Source of the DNA: Caenimonas soli
Lineage (GTDB): Bacteria > Pseudomonadota > Gammaproteobacteria > Burkholderiales > Burkholderiaceae_C
NCBI RefSeq assembly: GCF_013155545.1
Contig: NZ_JABJVV010000005.1
Coordinates: 62,001-126,000, forward strand
DNA: 64,000 nucleotides
Reading direction: 5' to 3'
Both the position numbers and the translations under genes were made by a program. Of this stretch, positions 51,809 through 60,096 are shown one piece after another. The notes under the pieces were generated by a model. That model was not told the DNA's origin. It made no database searches and saw only the letters and a program-made list of their open reading frames with translations. Numbering within the stretch: position 1 is the first letter of the stretch; the number at the start of each line of letters is the position of its first letter.

Positions 51809-53149
51809 ATGCCGGTTGTGCCACAAGAAAGCGCCCGCAATATTTCCCCCGCCATGACGGCGCCCGCCGCCGGGCCATCGGCGTGGCATCGGATGGGACG
51901 CTGGCTGAAGGAGGAAGTGGTCACCGCCCCCCTGGTTCCGGTGCTGCATCCCTCGCCGCTGCGGATGAAGGGGCTCGGTCTGTTCACGCTGTTCGGCCAT
52001 CCCTTGTTCTGGTTCGTATGGGCGGTGTGGCTGCCGCAGCCCTATGAGAACCTGCCCCTGCGCCTCGCGACGGCATCGCTGGGGCTGCTGTTGCTCAGCA
52101 ATCGCATCAGCGGCGATCCGACCAGCCGGCTGTCCGGCCAGGTCTTCACCGCCGTATTCTGGTTCGAGCTGCCTTTTCTTTTCAGCTACATGTACCTGTG
52201 CAACGCCGGCAACCATGCCTGGCTGGCCAGCATGGCGGCGATGATCCTGACCTACTACTTCGCCACGGACTGGCGCATCGCCACGGTCGGCATCGCCGCG
52301 GGCGGGGTCCTGGCGCGGATCTTGTTCGAGTTCTTCGGCCCGGCACTGCCTCCCATGAGCACGGAGCTGCTGCTCACCAACACCATGGTGATCGCCTTCT
52401 GCGTCAGCATGGGGCTGCTGCTGGGCGTTTCGTCGGCCAACCTGCGGCGAGAGCACCTGGCCCACACCTTGACCACGATGGGCATCATGGCGCACGAGCT
52501 GCGCACGCCGCTCGCGACGATGGCACTGGTGGGCGATGCGGTCCGCAGCGCCGCCGCGAACTGCGACCCGGACACCACACGGACACTGGAGCAGCTCTCG
52601 ACGCGGCTGCACACCCTGGTGCGAAACATGCACCACCAGATCGACACGCAGATCGCCAATGCGCGGCTGACGCGGCTGCCCGGCTACAAGGAGGCCGTAT
52701 CGGCCGGGGAACTCGTGCGCGAGGCAGTGGCGAACTACCCCTTTCGCAGTGTCCGCGAGCACGACTGCGTGACCGTCCGCGTGAACAACGATTTCATTTT
52801 CGAGGGCTCGCGCGCCCTGTTTACCCAGGTCATCGACAACCTGATAAAAAACGCGCTGCGCTCGCTGGCCGCGGCCAGCAGCGCCGTGCAGCCGGGCGAC
52901 CTGGCCATCGAAGTCAGCACGCTGCCCGCTCGCGGCCTCATCGTCCTGGCCGACCGGGGCGTGGGCATCCGCGTCGAGGCCCAGTCCCGCATCTTCGAGC
53001 CGTTCTTCTCCACCAATCGCGGCACCGGCCATGGCCTGGGCCTGGCCTTTTGCCAGCAGGTGATCCACAGCGCGCGCGGGACCATACGAGTCAAGTCGGA
53101 ACCTGGACAGGGGGCGACTTTCACCATTGAATTGCCCATCCTGAATTAG
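51809..53149 (+). CDS. LqsS/JqsS/CqsS-like membrane sensor histidine kinase
   Basis: This 446-residue kinase has an N-terminal membrane sensor of about six helices between residues 55 and 208. A histidine kinase core follows: His229 in IMAHELRTPLATM, N-box N344/N348 (VIDNLIKNAL), G1 DRGVGI (382-387), F-box FEPFFST (396-402) and G2 GTGHGLGLAF (405-414). It ends after the kinase domain, without the receiver domain of CqsS, like LqsS. With the adjacent atypical response regulator and CqsA/LqsA-like synthase it is the likely receptor for an alpha-hydroxyketone signal. Alternative start at ATG 51854. Confidence 0.85.
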   Translation: MPVVPQESARNISPAMTAPAAGPSAWHRMGRWLKEEVVTAPLVPVLHPSPLRMKGLGLFTLFGHPLFWFVWAVWLPQPYENLPLRLATASLGLLLLSNRISGDPTSRLSGQVFTAVFWFELPFLFSYMYLCNAGNHAWLASMAAMILTYYFATDWRIATVGIAAGGVLARILFEFFGPALPPMSTELLLTNTMVIAFCVSMGLLLGVSSANLRREHLAHTLTTMGIMAHELRTPLATMALVGDAVRSAAANCDPDTTRTLEQLSTRLHTLVRNMHHQIDTQIANARLTRLPGYKEAVSAGELVREAVANYPFRSVREHDCVTVRVNNDFIFEGSRALFTQVIDNLIKNALRSLAAASSAVQPGDLAIEVSTLPARGLIVLADRGVGIRVEAQSRIFEPFFSTNRGTGHGLGLAFCQQVIHSARGTIRVKSEPGQGATFTIELPILN

Positions 53150-53188
53150 CACAATGAATACAAACCACACGCTCGCCGCGCCCGCCTC

Positions 53189-54166
53189 ATGAGCTTTCCC
53201 ATCTTTCACCGCCCCGGCACCGTGGTCTTCCTGGACGACGATCCCGATTACCTGGAAATGCTGGCCATGGTGCTGCCCCGGCACTGGCACGTGAAGCTGT
53301 TCCTGCGGCCGGTCGAGTGCATCAACTACCTGCAGCAGGAGCCGCCGTTCTGGGAAGCGGACGCCTGGAACCAGCAGCAGCTGATCGACCAGTGGCGGGC
53401 GGGCCGGCCGCTGATACCGCAGGTGCTGGGCTACTGGTCCAAGTACACCGAGCGCTACGCGCTCACGCGGGTTTGCGTGGTCGACTACTCCATGCCGGCG
53501 ATGGACGGCTTGCAGGCCCTGGGCGAATTGGGGGACTGGCCTGGCTCGCGGGTGCTCCTGACAGGCCAGGCGGACGAGCAGGTGGCCGTCCGCGCCTTCA
53601 ACCGCGGCCTGATCGACCAGTTCATCGCCAAGCAGACACCGGACATTTCGCGCCGGTTGATCGAGGCTGTGGAACATCTGCTGGGCACACCGAACCCGCG
53701 TCACGCCCAGACCTGGAGGGCATCTCTCGGTCCGGCCCAGAACGCGCTGCTGCGCATCCCCTCGGTGGCGCGCGACCTCGCCGGGTTTGCGGCCAAGCGC
53801 TGGATCGAGCACGTGGTCATCGGGGATCCTTTCGGCGTGCTGGGAATGGATGCGTCAGGCAACGTGAGCTGGCTGCAGCTGGAGACGCTGGACGGCCTCA
53901 CGGCACTGGCGGAGCTGGCCGAACTGGAAGGTGTCCGGGCCGCCGGGCTGGACGACATCCGCTCGGGCCGCAAACTCGCGAATCTCGAACTGCGGCAGTC
54001 GCTCGGCCGGACCGAGCCGCCCGAGCTGACCGCCGCCTTCCCCGTGGGCCAGGATGCTGCCTTGCTGGGCGCCGTGTTCTCGGTGGACCCGGCCCATTGC
54101 CCGGACCCAGCCAACAGCTACAGCAGCTGGCTGGCGCGCCAGGACAAGCGCAATGTGCAAGGCTGA
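53189..54166 (+). CDS. LqsR/JqsR-like response regulator with atypical receiver
   Basis: This 325-residue protein starts with a receiver domain: acidic residues in VVFLDDDPDY (12-21), phospho-acceptor D99 in VCVVDYSMPAMDG, T/G in LLTGQADEQ and K148 in QFIAKQ. The phospho-acceptor is about 45 residues later than usual because of an insertion between residues 45 and 92. The C-terminal half has no recognisable DNA-binding domain. LqsR of Legionella likewise has a divergent receiver and an output domain of unknown type. It follows the sensor kinase by 39 bp and converges on the synthase gene. Confidence 0.82.
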   Translation: MSFPIFHRPGTVVFLDDDPDYLEMLAMVLPRHWHVKLFLRPVECINYLQQEPPFWEADAWNQQQLIDQWRAGRPLIPQVLGYWSKYTERYALTRVCVVDYSMPAMDGLQALGELGDWPGSRVLLTGQADEQVAVRAFNRGLIDQFIAKQTPDISRRLIEAVEHLLGTPNPRHAQTWRASLGPAQNALLRIPSVARDLAGFAAKRWIEHVVIGDPFGVLGMDASGNVSWLQLETLDGLTALAELAELEGVRAAGLDDIRSGRKLANLELRQSLGRTEPPELTAAFPVGQDAALLGAVFSVDPAHCPDPANSYSSWLARQDKRNVQG

Positions 54167-54188
54167 GGCCCAGCCTGCCTTCATGCGT

Positions 54189-55433
54189 CTAGCTCCGGCC
54201 CGCCATCGCCCGCGCGCGGCGGGCGATCGGCCAGTCCCACGGCTGGAGAATGGGCGCCGCCTCGCGCGCCACGCGCTCGACGTGCGCCATTTCCGCTTCG
54301 GTCAGGCCGGCGCTCAAGGTCAGGCGGACCATCGCGCGGTTCTTGCTCGTGGCCGGTGCACAGAAGATCGAACCGATGACGTCGCGCTCTTCCAGGACAT
54401 CGCGCAAGCGCATTGCGGCGGACTCGGTGCCGGCTTCCAGCGAGATGATCTGCTCGGTGCCTTGATGGATCGGATACCCCGCATCACTGAGGCTCGAGCG
54501 CAGCCTCGCAGTGTTCGCGTGCAGGCGGGCGCGGGCGTCGTCGCTGCGGCGGATCACCCCCAGAGTGGCCGCCAGGCCCGCCACTTCATGCGGCAGCAGC
54601 GACGAGCTGAAGATGTTGGGGAAGGCCGAGATGAGCGTGTAGTAACGCATGCTGGCCGGTGCCGTGAAGAAGCCCGCGCGTCCGGCGAAAGCCTTGGCCA
54701 GGCTCGCAGTGATGAAGTGGACGCGGTGCGTCAGGCCCAGCTGCGCGCAAAGGCCGGCGCCTGCGGGGCCATGGGTGCCCAGCGAATGGGATTCGTCCAC
54801 CACGATGATGCTGTCGTACCGCTCGGCCACCTCGACGATCTCGCGCAGGGGACACAAGGCTCCGGTGGTGCTGTACACCGAGTCCACGACCACGACGCCG
54901 GGCCCCTTCAGTTGAAGCATGCGCTCGAGGTGCGCCGGGTCGTTGTGGCGGAATGCATGGGCCGGCGCTTTGGCCGCTCGCGCGCCTTCCCACAGCGACA
55001 TGTGGGCCAGGCTGTCCAGGTACACCGGAGTCTGCTCGTCGGCGATGATCTGCAGCAGGCCCAGGTTGGCCGCATAGCCGGACTGGCAGAGAAAGCCGTC
55101 CTCCTTGCCGATCCAGTGGGCGAGCCCTTTTTCCAGGGCATGCGCCGGGTGGCTGTCCAGCAGGAAGACGCCGGATTGGACCACCGCCTCGGTGTCCTGC
55201 CGCAGCGCAGAAACCTGCGCCTGGACGATCTCCGGGTGGCCGGTCACGCCCAGGTAATCGTTGCCATCGAGGCGGACGGCCCCGGGGCCGGCGGGTCTTC
55301 CGTGCAGGACGAACTTGCCGCCCCACTGCTGCGTCCAGCGCGCGGAGAACTCCCGGTCGATACGATTGCGAAGAGCGGCGGGGAGACGGGGCTCGCAGGA
55401 GGGGGTCTGAACGACGGCTTCAACTACTTCCAT
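54189..55433 (-). CDS. cqsA: Alpha-hydroxyketone autoinducer synthase (CqsA/LqsA/JqsA type)
   Basis: This 414-residue alpha-oxoamine-synthase-family PLP enzyme has DGNDYLGVTGHPE (56-68), SGVFLLDSHPAHALE (87-101), VVDESHSLGTHG (211-222; D213, H216) and the PLP lysine K247 in TASLAKAFAGRAG. BioF and Kbl are relatives, but the SGVFLLDSHPAHALEK wording is that of CqsA/LqsA, and no biotin or threonine genes are present. A membrane sensor and LqsR-like regulator lie beside it. It should condense an acyl-CoA with an amino acid to an alpha-aminoketone precursor of the signal. The ATG at 55433 follows AGGTG; an in-frame start at 55475 is less likely. Confidence 0.88.
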   Translation of the reverse strand: MEVVEAVVQTPSCEPRLPAALRNRIDREFSARWTQQWGGKFVLHGRPAGPGAVRLDGNDYLGVTGHPEIVQAQVSALRQDTEAVVQSGVFLLDSHPAHALEKGLAHWIGKEDGFLCQSGYAANLGLLQIIADEQTPVYLDSLAHMSLWEGARAAKAPAHAFRHNDPAHLERMLQLKGPGVVVVDSVYSTTGALCPLREIVEVAERYDSIIVVDESHSLGTHGPAGAGLCAQLGLTHRVHFITASLAKAFAGRAGFFTAPASMRYYTLISAFPNIFSSSLLPHEVAGLAATLGVIRRSDDARARLHANTARLRSSLSDAGYPIHQGTEQIISLEAGTESAAMRLRDVLEERDVIGSIFCAPATSKNRAMVRLTLSAGLTEAEMAHVERVAREAAPILQPWDWPIARRARAMAGRS

Positions 55434-55603
55434 GGTGCACCTGTATAGAAATGGGTGCGCCCATTGAAGAGGCAATTGGGAATTTTCGCCGCCTACCCCC
55501 TGTCAGGTCTGACAGGGGGGTGCCCAAAAAGCTCGCTGGTACTGATGCAACCAGTTACTGATTAGCCAAAAGGTTCCAAGTCAGATACCGAGGCTCGAGG
55601 ATT
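55434..55603. promoter_or_regulatory. cqsA promoter region between cqsA and secA
   Basis: This 170-bp region without a gene separates the secA stop from the cqsA start on the same strand. It contains the 24-bp dyad at 55496-55519 and no recognisable rho-independent terminator for secA. A TATACA-like sequence lies just upstream of the ribosome site, but no confident -35/-10 pair could be set. Confidence 0.4.
55496..55519. promoter_or_regulatory. Perfect dyad with lux-box geometry upstream of cqsA
   Basis: CCCCCTGTCAG (55496-55506) and CTGACAGGGGG (55509-55519) are perfect 11-bp arms around a GT centre. The inner 20 bp read CCCTGT-N8-ACAGGG, the spacing of the lux box ACCTGT-N8-ACAGGT. It lies 62 bp upstream of the cqsA ATG. 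No T-run follows on either side, so it is not a terminator. The nearby LuxR-type gene offers a candidate binder. Confidence 0.55.
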
Positions 55604-58366
55604 TCACGCAAGCTTGCCATGGCACTGCTTGTATTTTTTACCACTGCCGCATGGGCAAGGATCGTTGCGGCCCACCCGCGGCACCGCGCCGACGGCGGGC
55701 GCCTGCTGCCGCGTCGTGCTCTCGTCCACGCGGGATTCCGCCTCTCCGGTTTCGGTGGGCGCCGTGTAGGTGACATTGGCGATGCGCTCGGCGCGGTCTT
55801 CCAGGTCCTCGGCGGCCTGTTCCAGCTGCTCGCCCGACTGCACGGACACCGTCATCAGCACCTTGGTGACTTCGTTCTTCACCGAGTCGAGCAACTGGCC
55901 GAACAGCTCGAAGGCCTCGCGCTTGTATTCCTGCTTGGGTTGCTTTTGCGCATAGCCGCGCAGGTGGATGCCTTGGCGCAGATAGTCGAGCGCCGAGAGG
56001 TGCTCGCGCCAATGCGTGTCTATGCTCTGTAGCAGCACGATGCGCTCGAACTGCGTGAAGTTCTGCGGGCCCACCTGCTCCACCTTGACGTCGAACGCCT
56101 GGTTGGCCGCCGCGACCACCTTCTCCAGCAAGTCCTCGTCGGTGATGCTGCTGGCCGACTGCACTTCTTTTTGCAGCGACAGCGGGATGCCCCACTCGCC
56201 GGCCAGCACCTTTTCCAGTGCCGGCAGGTCCCACTGCTCTTCGACGGATTCTGCCGGCACGTACTGGTGCACCAGGTCGGTGAAGCAGCCCTGGCGCAGC
56301 GACGCGATCTGCGCGGAAAGATCCGCCGCGTCGAGGATGTCGTTGCGCTGCTGGTAGATCACCTTGCGCTGGTCGTTGGCCACGTCGTCGTATTCGAGCA
56401 GCTGCTTGCGGATGTCGAAGTTGCGGGCCTCGACCTTGCGCTGCGCGCTCTCGATGCTGCGCGTGACGATGCCCGCCTCGATGGCCTCGCCGTCGGGCAT
56501 CTTCAGCCGCTCCATGATGGCCTTGACGCGCTCGCCGGCGAAGATGCGCATCAGCGGATCGTCCAGGCTCAGGTAGAAGCGCGAGGAGCCCGGGTCGCCC
56601 TGGCGCCCCGACCGGCCGCGCAGCTGGTTGTCGATGCGGCGCGACTCGTGACGCTCGGTCGCGATGATGCGCAGGCCACCCTGTTCCACCACGAACGCGT
56701 GATCCTTGGCCCACTGCTCGCGTAGCTGTGCAATGCGCGACTGATTGGTGCCCGCATCCAGCGTCTCGTCGGCTTCCACCGCCTCGACGGCTTTTTCGAC
56801 GTTGCCGCCCAGCACGATGTCGGTGCCTCGGCCCGCCATATTGGTGGCGATGGTGATCATCTTGGGCCGGCCGGCTTGCGCCACGATCTCGGCTTCGCGC
56901 GCGTGCTGCTTGGCATTGAGCACCTGGTGCGGCAGGTCTTCCTTGTTCAGGAGCTGGTCGATGATCTCGGAATTCTCGATCGAGGTCGTGCCCACCAGCA
57001 CCGGCTGGCCGCGTTCGTAGCACTCGCGGATGTCCTTGATCGCCGCCTCGTACTTCTCGCGTGTGGTCTTGTAGACGCGATCGAGCTGGTCGTCGCGGCG
57101 GCTCGGCTTGTTGGGAGGGATCACCATGGTTTCCAGGCCGTAGATTTCCTGGAATTCATAGGCCTCGGTGTCGGCCGTGCCGGTCATGCCCGCGAGCTTG
57201 CCGTACAGGCGGAAATAGTTCTGGAAGGTGATCGACGCCAGCGTCTGGTTCTCGGCCTGGATCGCCACGCCCTCTTTAGCTTCCACGGCCTGGTGCAGGC
57301 CGTCGCTCCAGCGGCGGCCCGACATCAGGCGGCCGGTGAACTCGTCGACGATGACGACTTCGCCTTCCTGCACCACGTAGTGCTGGTCGCGGTGGTACAG
57401 GTGATTGGCCCGCAGCGCCGCATACAGGTGGTGCATCAGCGTGATGTTGGCCGGGTCGTACAGCGTCGCGCCCTCGGGGATCATTCCCAGGTTGAACAGG
57501 ATGCGCTCGGCGTTTTCATGGCCCTGCTCGGTGAGGAACACCTGATGGGTCTTTTCGTCGAGCGTGAAGTCGCCCGGCTTGATGATGCCCTCGCCGGTGC
57601 GCGGGTCGGCTTCGCCTTCCTGCTTGGTCAAAAGCGGCACGACCTTGTTCATCGCGATGTACAGGTCGGTGTGGTCCTCGGCCTGGCCGCTGATGATCAG
57701 CGGTGTGCGGGCCTCGTCGATCAGGATCGAATCGACCTCGTCGACGATCGCGTAGTTGAGGCCGCGCTGCACGCGGTCCGCCACCTCGTAGACCATGTTG
57801 TCTCGCAGGTAGTCGAAGCCGAATTCGTTGTTGGTGCCGTAGGTGATGTCGGAGCGGTAAGCGGCCTGCTTCTCCTCGCGCGGCATGTTCGGCAGGTTGA
57901 CGCCGACGGACAGGCCCAGGAAGTTGTAGAGCTTGCCCATCCACTTGGCATCGCGATTGGCCAGGTAATCGTTCACCGTGACCACGTGCACGCCCTTGCC
58001 CGTCAGCGCATTCAGGTAAACCGGCAGCGTAGCCGTCAGCGTTTTGCCTTCACCGGTGCGCATCTCGGCGATCTTGGTGTTGTGCAACGCCATGCCGCCT
58101 TGCAGCTGCACGTCGAAGTGGCGCATCTTCATGACGCGTTTGGAGCCCTCGCGCACGATCGCAAAGGCCTCCGGCAGGATGTCGTCGAGCGCCTCGCCCT
58201 TGGCGACGCGGTCCTTGAACTCCTGCGTCTTGCCGCGCAACTCGTCGTCGCTGAGCTTCTCGAACTGCGGCTCCATCGCGTTGATCAGCTCCACCGTCTT
58301 GCGGTACTGCTTGAGGAGTCGGTCGTTGCGGGAGCCGAATATTTGGGTGAGGAGGTTCTTGGCCAT
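55604..58366 (-). CDS. secA: Protein translocase ATPase SecA
   Basis: This 920-residue SecA drives preproteins through SecYEG. Motifs seen include [14 protein letters not shown] (Walker A), [21 protein letters not shown] (DEAD box), [37 protein letters not shown] and the C-terminal zinc tail [13 protein letters not shown]. The ATG at 58366 ([16 protein letters not shown]) is the universal start; a frame open 32 codons further upstream is not used. Flanked by M23 peptidase and DciA-like genes, an arrangement common in betaproteobacteria. Confidence 0.97.
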   Translation of the reverse strand: MAKNLLTQIFGSRNDRLLKQYRKTVELINAMEPQFEKLSDDELRGKTQEFKDRVAKGEALDDILPEAFAIVREGSKRVMKMRHFDVQLQGGMALHNTKIAEMRTGEGKTLTATLPVYLNALTGKGVHVVTVNDYLANRDAKWMGKLYNFLGLSVGVNLPNMPREEKQAAYRSDITYGTNNEFGFDYLRDNMVYEVADRVQRGLNYAIVDEVDSILIDEARTPLIISGQAEDHTDLYIAMNKVVPLLTKQEGEADPRTGEGIIKPGDFTLDEKTHQVFLTEQGHENAERILFNLGMIPEGATLYDPANITLMHHLYAALRANHLYHRDQHYVVQEGEVVIVDEFTGRLMSGRRWSDGLHQAVEAKEGVAIQAENQTLASITFQNYFRLYGKLAGMTGTADTEAYEFQEIYGLETMVIPPNKPSRRDDQLDRVYKTTREKYEAAIKDIRECYERGQPVLVGTTSIENSEIIDQLLNKEDLPHQVLNAKQHAREAEIVAQAGRPKMITIATNMAGRGTDIVLGGNVEKAVEAVEADETLDAGTNQSRIAQLREQWAKDHAFVVEQGGLRIIATERHESRRIDNQLRGRSGRQGDPGSSRFYLSLDDPLMRIFAGERVKAIMERLKMPDGEAIEAGIVTRSIESAQRKVEARNFDIRKQLLEYDDVANDQRKVIYQQRNDILDAADLSAQIASLRQGCFTDLVHQYVPAESVEEQWDLPALEKVLAGEWGIPLSLQKEVQSASSITDEDLLEKVVAAANQAFDVKVEQVGPQNFTQFERIVLLQSIDTHWREHLSALDYLRQGIHLRGYAQKQPKQEYKREAFELFGQLLDSVKNEVTKVLMTVSVQSGEQLEQAAEDLEDRAERIANVTYTAPTETGEAESRVDESTTRQQAPAVGAVPRVGRNDPCPCGSGKKYKQCHGKLA

Positions 58367-58492
58367 GAATGCAGTGCTGCCCTGCCAAGCGTTTGGAGCC
58401 AGCAGGGCAGCGCGATCCCAGTTGTTGTCAGGATGAAATGGGGCTGACGGCGGCCAAAGCAATAGCCGCTATCAGCAGGAAAGCTGGGGATT

Positions 58493-59431
58493 TTACCTGC
58501 GGGAGGCGGTCCGCACGCCAGGAAGGTCTCGTCCGGCCGCCAGGAACTTCTGCGGGTCCTGCGGGACCCCCTGCACCATCACCTCGAAGTGCAGGTGCGG
58601 CCCGGTCGAGCGCCCGGTGGTGCCGACGTCGGCGATCTTCTGGCCGCGCTTGACCAGGTCGCCCTTTTTCACCCACACCTTGGAGGCATGGGCATAGCGG
58701 GTGATGAGGTCGTTGCCGTGGTCGATCTCGACCATGTTGCCGTAGGCGGGATGGGCCTCCTGCGTTACCACGACCCCGCCGGCGGCGGCCAGGATGGGTG
58801 TGCCCTGGTCGGCCTGGAAATCCAGCCCCGTGTGCAGCGCCGAACGGCCGTTGAACGGATCGATGCGCCAGCCGAACGCCGAGCCCACATGCCCGTTGCG
58901 CACCGGTTGCTGCGTGGGCAACATCATGTTGCGAATCTTCTGGTCCAGAAGGCGCGATTCGACCACGGTCATCAGGTCGGTGTTGTGGCCGGTCAGCTTG
59001 TCCAGGTCGGCCAGGGTCGCCTGGAGTTCTTCCATTGACAGCGGCCGTCCGGAAATCAGCGCGCCGCCTTGCGCCGCAGCCACACGGATGTCCCCCGGAT
59101 TGATGCCCGCCAGCCCCGAAACCCGGTCGCCCAGCGCTTCGAGCTGGACCAGCTTGGCCTGCATCTCGCCGAGCTTGCGAGCCATGGCGTCGAGGTTCTC
59201 GCGCATGAAGCGATCGCGCTGCTCGAACTCGTCCTTGACGACGAATTTCACCAAGGTGCCGACGACGGGCCAGCCCTCGCGGGCGCCCTTGAGGAACACC
59301 CAGTGGTACAGGCCGGCGGCCAGCATCATCAGTACCAGCGACAGGCCCATGAGCGCCGCCATGAGCCTGGTGCCGCTCAGATGAACGGCACGACTCTTGG
59401 CCAGCCACGCATCCGTGATAATGAAATGCAC
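58493..59431 (-). CDS. M23-family (LytM) peptidase, inner-membrane-anchored
   Basis: This 312-residue protein has a cytoplasmic N-terminus, a transmembrane helix (about 24-45), a coiled-coil stalk (about 70-110) and a C-terminal LytM domain. Zinc motifs are HTGLDFQAD, then RYAHAS and HLHFEV. It cleaves peptidoglycan cross-bridges or activates amidases in the periplasm. The start is GTG at 59431, six bases after GAGGGG; only 12 bp separate it from the divergent DciA-like start. No upstream ATG gives a better frame. Confidence 0.9.
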   Translation of the reverse strand: MHFIITDAWLAKSRAVHLSGTRLMAALMGLSLVLMMLAAGLYHWVFLKGAREGWPVVGTLVKFVVKDEFEQRDRFMRENLDAMARKLGEMQAKLVQLEALGDRVSGLAGINPGDIRVAAAQGGALISGRPLSMEELQATLADLDKLTGHNTDLMTVVESRLLDQKIRNMMLPTQQPVRNGHVGSAFGWRIDPFNGRSALHTGLDFQADQGTPILAAAGGVVVTQEAHPAYGNMVEIDHGNDLITRYAHASKVWVKKGDLVKRGQKIADVGTTGRSTGPHLHFEVMVQGVPQDPQKFLAAGRDLPGVRTASRR

Positions 59432-59443
59432 TGCTATCCCCTC

Positions 59444-59767
59444 ATGACAACGCCCTCCCCGAACCGTCGCCTGCATCCTGTGACGCTGCTGCAAGCTGCT
59501 GAAGACTCGCCCACATTGGCGCGGCTCTCGCAGCTCGCCCGCGAATCGGGCGAACGGCTCAAGGCGGTTGAACTGTTGATCCCACCTTCATTGCGTTCCG
59601 CCGTGAGGCCCGGGCCGATCGATGGACCTGCCTGGTGCCTGCTGGTGGACAGCAACGCCGCGGCCGCGAAGCTTAGGCAGGTAGTCCCTGCTCTGATAGC
59701 TCATCTGTGTGGCCGCGGATGGCAGGTTAACTCAATCCGTTTGAAGGTCGAAATAGCCGGAAAGTAA
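59444..59767 (+). CDS. DciA-like DUF721 protein
   Basis: This 107-residue protein starts MTTPSPNRRLHPVTLLQAAEDS. The C-terminal half (WCLLVDSNAAAAKLRQVVPALIAHLCGRGWQVNSIRLKV) has the DUF721 fold pattern. DUF721/DciA proteins help load the replicative helicase DnaB in bacteria without DnaC. It diverges from the M23 gene beside secA, a position common for this family. The short length is usual for betaproteobacterial members. Confidence 0.82.
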   Translation: MTTPSPNRRLHPVTLLQAAEDSPTLARLSQLARESGERLKAVELLIPPSLRSAVRPGPIDGPAWCLLVDSNAAAAKLRQVVPALIAHLCGRGWQVNSIRLKVEIAGK

Positions 59768-60096
59768 ACATTTCCACCGCTCGGACCTTGGATTGTGCCG
59801 ATCGTCGGCTGACGAGCTACCGCTTACAAAACGGTTACAAGCCCAGGCTGTTCTTTGTCCGGGACTTACGCAAGTGTCCTGCATGCAGGCGCCCCGGAAA
59901 TCCTCCCCAAACCAGTGCTCTTCCATGCACGTCGCCGGGCCGGTCCCGACGCCGATCGCGTGAAGGCGCCGCCGGACTCGCGTGCATTTCCGAGAAAGCT
60001 GAGTGTTCACAGCCATTTGGGAAAAACTTTCCGGATCGCGAAGCGATTGGCACGTTGCATGCAACTCCAGCTGAATCACACACTGGAGGTCCTGCA
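59768..60096. other. Intergenic region upstream of a peptide ABC transporter operon
   Basis: This 329-bp stretch has no supported gene. An open frame continuous with the downstream gene exists, but the part before the ATG at 60097 shows no signal peptide or conserved sequence. The right end carries a sigma-54-like element and the TGGAGGT ribosome site. Confidence 0.5.
60048..60063 (+). promoter_or_regulatory. Candidate sigma-54 (-24/-12) promoter
   Basis: TGGCACG-N4-ATGCA has GG and GC exactly ten bases apart and matches the -24 consensus TGGCACG fully, with one mismatch in the -12 TTGCA. Transcription would start near 60075, leaving a short leader with the ribosome site before the ATG at 60097. 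Confidence 0.45.

Noticed and set aside
51725..53812. A 695-codon open frame on the minus strand opposite the sensor kinase and response regulator
   Set aside because: It is antisense to two genes with complete motifs; low-complexity His/Arg/Gln-rich translation.
54189..55433. Possibility that the synthase is BioF (biotin) or Kbl (threonine degradation)
   Set aside because: Both share the fold, but no bio or tdh gene is present and the flanking kinase and LqsR-like regulator fit an AHK system.
55496..55519. The cqsA-upstream dyad as a terminator of secA
   Set aside because: The arms are followed by G or C-rich sequence, not a T-run, on either strand, and the site is about 85 bp past the secA stop.
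59788..60096. An N-terminal extension of the peptide-binding protein
   Set aside because: The extension precedes a normal signal peptide and ribosome site and has no conserved sequence.
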